From NCBI GenBank assembly GCA_015499995.1, contig JADNRV010000001.1, forward strand, positions 1,426,001 through 1,490,000: DNA of 64,000 bases, read 5' to 3'. The notes under the pieces were generated by a model, which saw only the letters and a list, made by a program, of their open reading frames with translations, had not been told where the DNA came from and ran no database searches. The translations under genes and the position numbers were made by a program. Origin of the DNA: Flammula alnicola (lineage: Eukaryota > Basidiomycota > Agaricomycetes > Agaricales > Strophariaceae). Position 1 is the first letter of the stretch. Every line of letters begins with the position of its first letter. Below, one piece after another: positions 55,041 to 63,900 of this stretch.

Positions 55041-55895
55041 TCATCTCGCCGCCATCGATTCCATGATCGATTTCCCGGCCATTCCTCCTCCTGAGCGTAT
55101 GCAATATTCGGCTGTATGGCCAGTTTTCTTGCAGTTGCTACAGTTGAACTTACTTGTCTTGGGGGCGGTAGATTGAGTCGCTAATGCTACGGCCTGTCCA
55201 GCCGTGCCATTTCGATGCTCGTCACCCTCCAGAAGTTGTAAGTCTTGCTCGAGGTAGGAAATAATTTGGTCGGAGAGGAAGGGATTGGTGGAAGTTGCGG
55301 CTTGCATGTCGCGTTGGATCATAGCACGTAGGTGATCGTGGCCGGCACCTAAAACAATCAGGCATGTGATGTTGATGAAGGTCTCTTCGGTGATCCCCCC
55401 TGGCATCCTGAATGCGCGACGAATGTCCTCACGGACTTGGCGCACCTTTGTGACTTGTTCTTTGTCCCGAGTGACGCGCTGAGCGAGCACGTTCTGGATG
55501 AGGTTCACCTGTTTTATGGGTCCTTCATCGAGGTGAAGTGTTTGTAAAACCTTCCAGCATTCTCGTGCAGTCGTTACGTTCTCTAGAAGATCGTTTTCGA
55601 CGGTTGCACAATTGCGCTTCATGTATGCACGCGCAGCTCGATCATTTGTTGTCCAGTTTCGGAATGCATTCGGATGAGTAGCGGCATCTGGTGGAGTCGA
55701 GAGCGGCACGTTGTCGATGTGAGATCCTAGTCCCGACATGTCGAGGTCGTCACGGATGTTAGAGCTCCATGCTTTCCAGTTGCCGATGGTCTTGTCAAGT
55801 GTGTCGCCGTTGAACGTGAAGGAGATGCGTTGTGCTGCGATATATGGTTTTATTGCGTTGTTTGGGTCAGGGGGAGATGTAGATGAAGGAGCCAT
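55041..55895 (-). CDS. Copia gag
   Basis: Minus-strand ATG 55895 opens MAPSSTSPPDPNNAIKPYIA. The capsid region has TIGNWKAWSSNIRDDLDMSG, ECWKVLQTLHLDEGPIKQVN and VLAQRVTRDKEQVTKVRQVR. The zinc knuckle CSNCKKTGHTAEYC lies near residue 257. The frame is intact for 284 codons. It forms the particle shell and binds element RNA. Confidence 0.88.
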   Translation of the reverse strand: MAPSSTSPPDPNNAIKPYIAAQRISFTFNGDTLDKTIGNWKAWSSNIRDDLDMSGLGSHIDNVPLSTPPDAATHPNAFRNWTTNDRAARAYMKRNCATVENDLLENVTTARECWKVLQTLHLDEGPIKQVNLIQNVLAQRVTRDKEQVTKVRQVREDIRRAFRMPGGITEETFINITCLIVLGAGHDHLRAMIQRDMQAATSTNPFLSDQIISYLEQDLQLLEGDEHRNGTAGQAVALATQSTAPKTSKFNCSNCKKTGHTAEYCIRSGGGMAGKSIMESMAAR

Positions 55896-56066
55896 ATTTG
55901 TAGAGTTTCTCGACGTGTATGTGGTAGAGGATAGAGTATGTCGAGGACAAAGGATTTTGTCAAAGGGGTACGATGCACGCGTCTAGCGCGTCGCTGATAA
56001 GATTAGATATCAGATTGATCAAGAAGCCTCTGATCTACGCCACTTTAGGATTTAGTGATGATCAAA

Positions 56067-56076
56067 GCCCATAACC
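56067..56076 (-). promoter_or_regulatory. Copia primer binding site (half-tRNA type)
   Basis: Minus strand: GGTTATGGGC immediately after the 5' LTR. The same ten bases start the primer site of Drosophila copia, which uses an internal fragment of initiator tRNA-Met; the match is from my knowledge of that element. Confidence 0.65.
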
Positions 56077-56385
56077 TGTAGAAATGTGACTCCTAGATCA
56101 CAAGATAGATATCTCTCAGTCACGAATAGATGGACTATTATTAGAATATGCTGTACCTAGATCACAAGATAGATATCTCTACAGTACAGTAAGTATGAGA
56201 TAAGAATGTATAAATAAGAAAGTGGCTCACCTCAGTCACGAATAGATGGACTGAGGTGCTACATAGGGTGTATGTACTAATATATAGTATATGTAATAAA
56301 GGGGCAAAGACCATGAGACGAAATAAAGAAGAAATGTAACTAAGAGTCCATTGTGCGATCACGGTGCAAGCACCAGATCTCAACA
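56077..56385 (-). repeat. 5' LTR of Copia element
   Basis: 309 bp, nearly identical to 50,825-51,134. Flanked by target duplicate cgcaa. Confidence 0.93.
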
Positions 56386-56765
56386 CGCAAGTGTGAGTCA
56401 CTCATGGGAAAATACTTATGCGAGTGTGAGTATGGATTCTGAAAAAGGAAATACTTGTGAGTATTTGAGAATATTGCTTAAACATCACTTTTGGCAGTGT
56501 AAAAAGCTACTATCATACATTTCTTATTAAAATAAGGGTTTTATACACTCTATGCTTCCTTAACATACTTATTTTATGTAGCAATAAGTGATCTTGGGCA
56601 AGTTACTTGCAAGTTTACTCATGGGAATACTTGTGTGAGTATGTACTTGCGAGTCCAAGTACTTATGGGAAAAAATCTTTGAGAGTGCAAGTATGCCTTT
56701 TTGAGGTCCAAGTACTGCAGCTGTGAGTACAAGTAACTCATGAGTGCACAAATTTTTGTGACCTT
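56386..56765. repeat. Right half of inverted word array, word ACTTGCGAGT/ACTCATGAGT
   Basis: GCAAGTGTGAGTC, ACTCATGGG, TTACTTGCAAGT, TACTTGCGAGTCC, CCAAGTACTTATGGG, GAGTACAAGTAACTCATGAG occur in both orientations, in two dense clusters at 56,386-56,470 and 56,590-56,765. Continuous with 50,745-50,824 before the Copia insertion. Confidence 0.65.
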
Positions 56766-57104
56766 TGGATGTACAGGGTGCTTTCTAAACCAGAGCAGTA
56801 ACGACAAGGAATTTGGAGTAAGCATTCCCAAAAACTTATTCAACAGAACTCAGATCTAATGTCATAACTTCTCTCGTCAGTATGTTATCATGAGTTTTGT
56901 TTACATTACTGTTCAGCTTGCCGGCTGAAATTTGCTGTGCATAGCTGGGCGGAATGGTCCTCAATGTGGTCAGCAGACTCGTGGTTGTTGTTGTAAGCTC
57001 GGAATGTTCGAAATAGGGAACCAACACTTAATTCTATGTCGTCTAGCATTGCCTTCAAACATGAAGTACCTACGGTCAACTGGGAAGGTTATTCCTTCAG
57101 CAAG

Positions 57105-57345
57105 GTAGTGCTTTCTGTCTTACACTCAGCCTTACCAGTGGAATATCTGGTTGTTCCATTTCAGCCATTCCACTCCTGTTGCATTTCAGTCAACATTCTA
57201 GTGGAATCTTGGAATTTGCCCCTTTTGCAAAAAATTTCAAAAATTTGACAGGAGATTCCACCAGAATGGCCCTATATTTCACTGGATTACAGTAGAATAG
57301 AGGGGGGCACAGCAAAGACCTCCACCTAGTGCAGTGCCTCACTTT
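57105..57345 (+). repeat. Inverted word array, word TGGAAT/ATTCCA, with G-rich tail
   Basis: GTGGAAT, GTTCCA, CCATTCCAC, AGTGGAATC, TTGGAAT, GATTCCACCAG and CAGAATGG in both orientations, followed by the tail GGGGGGCACAGCAAAGACCTC and CACCTAGTGCAGTG. The tail pairs with that of 49,925-49,970 (minus). Confidence 0.6.
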
Positions 57346-57970
57346 TGATCTTTGCCATGTTGAACCAGCCCTCCTGCAGCACATCAGTGGCATCATCAGC
57401 AGCCCTTATCATGCTCATGCATCTGCAGAATTGTTATTGTCATCAGGTTGTTGCCTCATTGTTACCTCATCATTGCAGCATTTCAGCATTGTCACATTGT
57501 TGCTTCTATTGTTACATTGCTGGCCCCCCATTGTCATGTAATTGTTGTGTCACTATTGTTGTTGCGACCACCCAGCTAACATCAGAATGTTGTGCCAGAA
57601 TGTTGTGCTTCTACTATCATTGCTATCATGTGCCCATTATAGCAGTCATGTGGTAATTGTGGTTGCAGTGGGGTCATCATTTATAATGTACCATGTGGGC
57701 CTCCTATTTCTGGGTCCTTCCTTCATATCCAACACTCCCTCGTGGCATGTATTCCTTCATATGCCTGCAAATGATTTATTGTTCAAATTGAGGAAAAATG
57801 GTTGCTATTAGACACCTAACATGTCATGCAATGCCTGCATTTCATTGGTGATTTTATTGGCAAGGGTAATTTTGACGTGATTTTTATTGAGGCCCTTCCA
57901 TTCCTAAACCTTATTGAAAGTTATCATCACATTTTCCTGACATTCTCATCAGTTGACATTGCTAAATTTT
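57346..57970. repeat. Low-complexity CATTGTT/TTGTTGC-rich stretch and AT-rich DNA
   Basis: From 57,430 to 57,660 the words CATTGTTAC, CATTGTCA and TTGTTGC recur in one orientation. Open frames here are by-products. No gene supported to 57,970. Confidence 0.45.
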
Positions 57971-57988
57971 GTAAGGCTTGGTAGATTT

Positions 57989-59260
57989 CTAATATTCAGG
58001 GTTAGGAATTCTCCACCCTTTCAAGGCATTTTGAGCCTGAACTGCAGCATTCTTAGCTTTTAACACCATGGATATACCATTAGCAAGGAATTCTTTTATG
58101 TTGTCATTGGTGATGGGAGACAAAGGTTTTATCACACCAGTTTTTGGAAGAAATTTGTAGTCTGTAAGAGTTGAGACCATGGGAGTAAAGCTGAGTCCAT
58201 GGATGGAGCAACCAGAATATCGATAGAAATGAAGTCATATGGAAAATGTTGCAAGGTAACATATTAAACAAGAATTTCAACCACATCAAAAAGACTGACC
58301 ATTAGCTGCAATGAAGCTAGATAAGACTTCAACAGAGCCTTTTCTGCATTTCGAGGAGAGAACAGACTGGATTGCCTTGAGTTCTTTGGTATGCTCTTTA
58401 GTTTCAATGTTTTCCAAGTGCATTTAGAAAGCATGGCCTCTAGATAACCTCAGAAGTGCATATCTGTTTCAGTGGACATCACCCACATTCTGGCTGAATT
58501 TCTCAACAGCATCATCAGAACTTTTGGTGGCCTTGTCTTTATCCAAGGTGATCAGTGCATTCAAAACCTTGAAGCAATCAAGGAGCTCAAGTAAATAGAT
58601 GATGAAACTCTGTAGATGTTTCATTGATGTAGAGCTGGAAGACTCCATCATTTGGAGGCACATTGTTAGCCATTTTCATTAGGTTTGAAATGGGGGTCCT
58701 AAACAAGTGAGGATATTCAGTGTAGAGCTTCACTAAGTCCTTCAGAAAAAGCTGATCACTATCAGCCTCATTATTCATGTTCATATTGATCATTATCTGC
58801 TTATTCTTTCTTGGGCTGAGACATGAATAAAATGTCTTTTTCTTGCTTCAGAGATTCAATATAGGGCCTTGACAGGTTTTTATTGTTGAACTGATATGCC
58901 ATTTTTTTGTAGGACATAGTGGCTGTGTATATTGAGAGGTGTGTAGAGAGGGCAGACTGAAATTGCTTGCGACTATCCAATGTTTGATCTGTCTTAATAT
59001 GTAACATTGTGTCCATCAATGGCCAAATGAGCAAAGGCATCAGATATCCTGATTTCTTGGTGGTTGTCAGGGTCTATTATTTGGTCTTCCAAGTTATTGG
59101 TAGCCTTGATTGGCATGCTGCATGGAAGCTGGGCAAGTATTGTGGTAATAGTCCTAAAGGCTAGAATGTTTACAGGGATATCATTGGGTGTTGAAGCTAT
59201 GTTGCCTGTCTCTGGCAACTTGAATATCCTGAATAATTCATCAAGAATCTGCACTGGCAT
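57989..59260 (-). pseudogene. Unknown degenerate gene in repeat-rich DNA
   Basis: Protein-like minus-strand pieces follow each other: PVQILDELFRIFKLPETGNI and SDAFAHLAIDGHNV (59,260-58,994), one base shifted to SRKQFQSALSTHLSIYTATM (to 58,801), LFLKDLVKLYTEYPHLFRTP and VPPNDGVFQLYINE (to 58,587), LLELLDCFKVLNALITLDKD and NVGDVH (to 58,469), and perhaps KFLPKTGVIKPLSPITNDNI (58,180-57,989). Composition is like coding sequence, but frames shift and splice sites are unclear. I recognise no domain. It could be a transposon gene or a decayed host gene. Confidence 0.4.
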
Positions 59261-59334
59261 GATATGGAAGCAGTTGAGTCTGGTGATAACTCAAAAGCAA
59301 AAGGAGAGATGCATTGTCAGCAGTGTTGTACCTA

Positions 59335-59445
59335 GGACCTAAGGGTTAACAGAAATTAAGGCTTAAATACATTCTAAGACTAAGGCTTAGTATCAGCTGA
59401 AGAGAATGATAAGCCTTAATTAAGTCTTAAAAATGTCTGAGTCAA
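59335..59445. repeat. Inverted word array, word AAGGCTTA/TAAGCCTT
   Basis: CCTAAGGGTTAA, TTAAGGCTTAAAT, CTAAGACTAAGGCTTAG, ATAAGCCTTAATTAAGTCTTA in about 110 bp. Confidence 0.55.
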
Positions 59446-59558
59446 AATATGTGCCTGTGCACAATATTGGGCATGTATGTCAGGTCTTTGATGTATAGAT
59501 ACACTGATGTGGAAGCTGTAGTAGCAATTTTCAAATATGATCTACTGACTACAACTCT

Positions 59559-60000
59559 CTTTCACCAATGATGATGCTGCCTATAAAAAAAGTCCCCTCT
59601 GGGACTACTTCCTATCTGGTGCAAAGCAAAATGGATCACATATTTGCACACATTATCATGGTTGCATCAAAAATGAACAGTCAGCAGGAGAAATTGTGGA
59701 ACTTGATGGAGATGGAAATCCTAAGATATCATCAGAATCATGGGTGGTCAAAGGTAAGTATCACTCACCATCTATCTTGGACTCTCTGCTAATTTGCATG
59801 TAACAGCATGCAAGGCAGACATCAGCAGTGTCCTTGGGGTCAAAGACGCAATGATTGCACACATTCTGGGTAAAAATGGTAATAACCTATGCCCAAATGC
59901 ATCTGAAGACACACAGAAAATGGTAAAAAAAAAACAAAAAAAAAGAGCAAGAAAAAGAGGGAGAGAGAGGAAGAGGGAAGCAACAGGGATAGGGGCATAG
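59559..60000 (+). pseudogene. Relic of hAT transposase, BED zinc-finger N terminus
   Basis: In frame from 59,559: SPLWDYFLSGAKQNGSHICT then HYHGCIKNE, a BED-type zinc finger (aromatic W/F followed by C..H/C ligands). A clean 53-nt GT..AG intron (59,754-59,806) joins VVK to ACKADISSVLGVKDAMIAHI and LGKNGNNLCPNASED. This AC...AMIAHLLG...CPhAS pattern is what I know from basidiomycete hAT-type transposases. A Lys/Arg-rich low-complexity run then ends the frame at 60,000; the catalytic core and dimerisation domain are missing. A truncated transposon gene. Confidence 0.6.
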
Positions 60001-60092
60001 TGGTGCAGTGGTCACCATTATGCAGCCAGCCATTGCACCCCAGCAGACACTGACATAATCACCTGGCTCTTGCAGTTCAACTCTACCAGACG
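59992..60092 (+). ncRNA. Possible tRNA-like SINE head
   Basis: GGGGCATAGTGGTGCAGTGG resembles a tRNA 5' end with A box, and TTGCAGTTCAACTCTACC 70 bp on resembles a B box. The spacing is longer than normal, so confidence is low. Confidence 0.3.
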
Positions 60093-61694
60093 CCATTTTA
60101 TTTTTCTGTCAGATATATACACATTCTATCACAACTGATAACTCCAATGAGGTCATACAAAATCACCACCACCTTGATACCACCACTATGGCATCCTGCT
60201 GTGCCGAGAACAGCTTGTAGCCAGGGAACCAGTTCAGTATTTCCACCTAATACCTCACAGCCCTGCAACAGAGTCAGGCTTGCCACACCAGCCTTGTCCC
60301 CTGGTGCCACCACCTGGAGATAAACTCCAAAATGGCCAAGAGTGACAGGCAAGAAATACAGGTGCATAATGCACTGCAGCCATGGAACACCACAGTCAGA
60401 CTGAAGACTGTCTGGCCAGATTGCCAAAGTTTGGCCATCACTCAGGAGAAGGTCACAGCATATGAATTATAACAAATTTGATACCTACCCTATTTAGTCA
60501 TATACAAACCACATCTGAACCACAGTTGCATGATGAGGTTGAGAGGAAGATGGAACATTGTGATTTCCTCTACAACCTGGCTGGAGGGTATTGGGGCCTT
60601 GAAGTTGTCAGTTCACAGATTGTAGTGCATCCAATGATGGTATCTACATGCAAAGGAAAAAGAAGACAGGAATGGCTTAACAAACACCAGAAGGATTGGA
60701 CATAGCAGGAACACCATAATGGGCATGAATGATATTGACAATGAATGCTGGCTGAGGTAGACTTAGTTTGGTCATTAGTGTAATAGTAAAGAATTAGAAT
60801 AAACCTGCAAAAGATGGCAGCCACATTCTCATATGTGCCTGTGTCAGGCCTCCCACTACACAGGTATCCACTGATTATCCTACTGCATATGAGTCCCATC
60901 CAAATTCAAAATCTAGCCCAAATCCTTCAAAAGAGGGGAGGGACACAGGAAAAAGCAATGTGTTTCATAGTAAAGAAAATGTTGATGGTGCAGAGAAGAG
61001 GAGGAAGCTGGTGGAATATAAATAGCCATGACTTAATTGTGACAACTGTCATTGGTTATAGGAACTTTCTCAATTGAGTATAATCAGATCATTAAACTGT
61101 GGACTATAATGATATCTATCATAGTTCTGCATTTATCTGTCAACCAAGTAGATTTAAGGCTGTATTTCACTCTATATTACACATGGTAATGATGTTAATA
61201 AAACTGAAAGAAATATCCCATGACCAGGTGCAAGCCATTACAAACTGAAACTTGTAAAAAACTATGGGTCAGAAAGAAAGGAAACAACCAACAAATCACA
61301 GCCCTCTTCTCTTTTGGTTGATGCATAATGGTTGGTGATACTCCAGGATGGGACAGAGAGCGTGTGCTGTAGAGTCCTCTTTTGTACAAATATCTGAGTG
61401 TTGCTTGATAAGGAGGATCCTATTTTCAGACTTTAGCACCTGCATTGCTGCCATGATGTACTCATCATCTTGATTTTCAAAAAGAGATTTTGTTATGCAG
61501 ATGCAGTTTAAGTCAGGCATGTCATTGGGAAAGTGCATTTGCCAGATGACAGAGGGTCAAGTGTCACCATCTATATCTAAGTGGGCTATTTCAGCAAGTG
61601 AGCCTTGTGCTTGGTCCACCAGATTCTGAAGGACCACAGCATCTAGCTGGAGTTGTCAAAAATAATGAATAATGTGGCAGCATGAGTAAGGTAT
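60093..61694. other. Repeat-rich stretch without clear genes
   Basis: Several frames of 60-110 codons exist on both strands, but none shows a domain, consistent splicing or a family match. I treat the stretch as decayed transposon or intergenic DNA. Confidence 0.35.
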
Positions 61695-62089
61695 AGGGAA
61701 CTGCATGGGTATTGCTGTGGGTTACATGGGTTTTTTGATGTCTAGCACATAGTATTTGTCAATACGAATTTTTTGCAATTTTTTTTATGCAAAACGGTTG
61801 AAAACTGACCAAGTTATGCATTTTTTAAGTTTGGTACTCAAAGGTTCAAAATTGATGTCACACAGGCCACAGGTAAGTGTCACGGGTGTCACAAATACCC
61901 GTGACACTTACCCGTGGCCTGTGTGACATCAATTTTGAACCTTTGAGTACCAAACTTAAAAAATGCATAACTTGGTCAGTTTTCAACCGTTTTGCATAAA
62001 AAAAATTGCAAAAAATTCGTATTGACAAATACTATGTGCTAGACATCAAAAAACCTGCGTAACCCACAGCAATACCCATGCAGTTCCCT
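61695..62089. mobile_element. Long-hairpin MITE with 10-bp target duplication
   Basis: AGGGAACTGCATGGGTATTG at the left end and its reverse complement at the right end. The two arms stay complementary almost to the centre (about 190 bp each), with a few mismatches near the ends (for example TTACATGGG against CCTGCGTAA). The sequence agtaaggtat flanks both ends (61,685-61,694 and 62,090-62,099). A 9-11-bp duplication suggests a Mutator-like transposase. No coding capacity. Confidence 0.88.
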
Positions 62090-62099
62090 AGTAAGGTAT

Positions 62100-62499
62100 T
62101 CAGGAATCAGGATGAACAGAATGTGCCAAGCTAAGATTCTTCTCAACTTTTGCCTGCCAGGCAACTTGAGTTTTGAAGTCCTTGGTCAACCTGGGATTAT
62201 TCTCCTATAATGTATTACAAGTTGTCATGAGCATTTTATTCTCTGCCTTCAGATTTTTTTTCTATTTTCTCACACCAGGCTTTTCACTTGTTATTGTTTG
62301 AACTTTGTGGCCATCTTCATTTTCAGTTTGGTGACAGATGACTTCAGTTTATTGTTAGACAACTTTAATTCATTGTTAGATGACTTCAGTTCAGTGATAA
62401 ATGACTCCATTTTTGTTGTATTCTGCACCAGTCTGATATAAGTATTAAGTGACCTGAGTAATTCATTTGTGTGCTGGAGGGCAGCATTTGAGGTAGGCT
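62100..62499. other. AT-rich stretch without clear genes
   Basis: The minus strand carries a short Leu/Lys/Ser heptad-like frame (about 62,291-62,450, SSNNELKLSNNKLKSS) that looks like a coiled coil but may be simple repeat. Nothing else seen. Confidence 0.3.
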
Positions 62500-62605
62500 G
62501 TAGCATGGGTTGGCCCAACCCATACAGGTTATGGGTATGGGTACTAAGGGTATGGGTGCAGGTACAGTATCAAGTACCTGCAACCCATACCTACCCATTG
62601 ATAAA
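62500..62605. repeat. Inverted word array, word TGGGTATGGG/CCATACCCA
   Basis: GGGTTGGCCCAACCCATAC, TTATGGGTATGGGTAC, AAGGGTATGGGTGC, GGTACAGTATCAAGTACC, AACCCATACCTACCC within about 105 bp. Confidence 0.6.
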
Positions 62606-62696
62606 TATATAATAAAAATTACATAATATCAACAACTATATAGTTCATCAGCTACAGAATATTGCTACAAGGTGTCTATGAGAAAAACAACTGAAA

Positions 62697-63124
62697 ATGT
62701 CTACCAAAAGAAGCATGGCTGATGACACTGAGAATGGAAAACCCACATGGTCAGGGCGCATCCCTGTCATCAAATGCAAGGCTGTCAAGGCCATCAAATC
62801 TCTAATTCTGAAGAAGTAACAGAAACCTAGCATAACATCAGCTGACAATGACAGCACAGATAAAAATGTGAGTTACTCACTTAATGCTTGAATATCTCTA
62901 ATGACTACTCTTAGGTTGCAGTGACATCTGCTCAGAGTAACCCAGCTCCCAAAAAGACCCCCCAAGATCCATCTCATCAACTGACTGTCATTGACATAAC
63001 TGATGAGAATGATGAAAGCAGCAAGTCAGATGGAAAGTCAGAGAGCAGTGTTGAGGAGCAAGAGGAAATAAAAGAGGCTGAGCTCAGTAAGACTCAAAGA
63101 TTCTTATATTTAACAAGACATTGA
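62697..63124 (+). pseudogene. Spliced frame with one in-frame stop, acidic product
   Basis: ATG 62697: MSTKRSMADDTENGKPTWSG, RIPVIKCKAVKAIKSLILKK, then TAA at 62,817-62,819 where a CAA or CAG would keep the frame, then QKPSITSADNDSTDKN. A 47-nt intron (62,868-62,914, GT..AG) leads in phase to VAVTSAQSNPAPKKTPQDPS, TVIDITDENDESSKSDG and EEQEEIKEAELSKTQ. The intron and continued frame argue that it was once coding. Family unknown; probably a transposon-encoded or decayed gene. Confidence 0.45.
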
Positions 63125-63214
63125 CTGAATGTTTTATAGATCAATTAAAAGTGGACTGGAACACACCTATCTATGCTTTTTTTCACACTAATCCTATCAT
63201 CAGCTATGAAAAAT

Positions 63215-63400
63215 AGTGTTGCCGAAGTTCAGTTCTGAACTGCCGCAGAGAACCGGAACCAGCTGAACTGAACTGAAAGTTTGGTCCTGTTCTGTCCAGT
63301 TCTGTAATTTCTGTAGGCAGTTCGGTTCTCGGTTCTGATATTTTAATCCCCAGCCAGAACCGAGTTCGAACCGGTTCGAACTGAACTTTCACGCAAAAAA
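63215..63400. repeat. Inverted word array, word GAACCGG/CCGGTTC
   Basis: AGTTCAGTTCTGAACTGC, GAGAACCGGAACCAG, CTGAACTGAACTG, AGTTCGGTTCTCGGTTCTG, CAGAACCGAGTTCGAACCGG, TTCGAACTGAAC within about 185 bp, both orientations. Confidence 0.65.
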
Positions 63401-63569
63401 AAATGAAAGGAATAGCTTTGAAATTGGTCGAGAAATGTTGAAAATGCAAGAGCAACCGTTATCGCTGTCTGTGCGGAGTTTGAAATTCTGACGGCCAATG
63501 CCGTTTGTTCAAACCTTCATGAAAATTCATTCTCATGATACACGCAATGCTGTCCCCTCATCCTCACTA

Positions 63570-63900
63570 TGTCTGATCCAGACATGCCTGCTCTCAATGC
63601 TGATGGGACACTGAAAGATCCATCTGAAATAGACTAGCTTCATTCTCCAAGCGCTGAAAGCCACATGGTTCCCCTTCCATCTGCCAACTCAAAGAAGTGA
63701 GCGCTAGCCGAGTCCGTGGCATCTGACAGTGATGGGAACAACTCGGACATGTCGGCTCCTCTTAAATGCCTCAAAGGGAAAGAACCAGCCCGACGTGTTG
63801 CGAAAAAATGTGTGTCGAAAGCTTCAAAAAAGCTGGAAGCATCAAGGGAGCAAACCCTCACCCTGAAGATGAGGTGTTTTTTTCAGAGTCAGTTTATCAG
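63570..63900 (+). pseudogene. Protein-like frame with in-frame stops
   Basis: ATG 63570: MSDPDMPALNADGTLKDPSE, stop, LHSPSAESHMVPLPSANSKK, stop, then ALAESVASDSDGNNSDMSAP and basic KGKEPARRVAKKCVSKASKK. Composition is coding-like, but two stops interrupt it. It could be the N terminus of a transposon gene that runs past the window end. Confidence 0.35.

Larger units (their letters stand above)
50825..56385 (-). mobile_element. Full-length Ty1/Copia retrotransposon (coding region disrupted)
   Basis: A 5,561-bp element on the minus strand. The LTRs at 50,825-51,134 and 56,077-56,385 match except for one substitution (CGGTACAG/CAGTACAG) and a G-run length difference. Target duplication cgcaa at 50,820-50,824 and 56,386-56,390. 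Order on the minus strand: LTR, primer site, gag, protease, integrase, RT, RNase H, LTR, i.e. Copia order (integrase before RT). Coding frames are interrupted several times, so it is probably defective as written. Confidence 0.93.

Noticed and set aside
57329..57656. Two plus-strand His/Cys/Leu-rich frames
   Set aside because: Translations of the CATTGTT/TTGTTGC low-complexity stretch.
60098..60427. Minus-strand frame of 109 codons
   Set aside because: No domain, no splicing partner and located in decayed repeat DNA; insufficient support.
62500..62605. Internal telomere repeat
   Set aside because: The unit is not regular, both strands carry it, and the usual fungal telomere word TTAGGG is absent.
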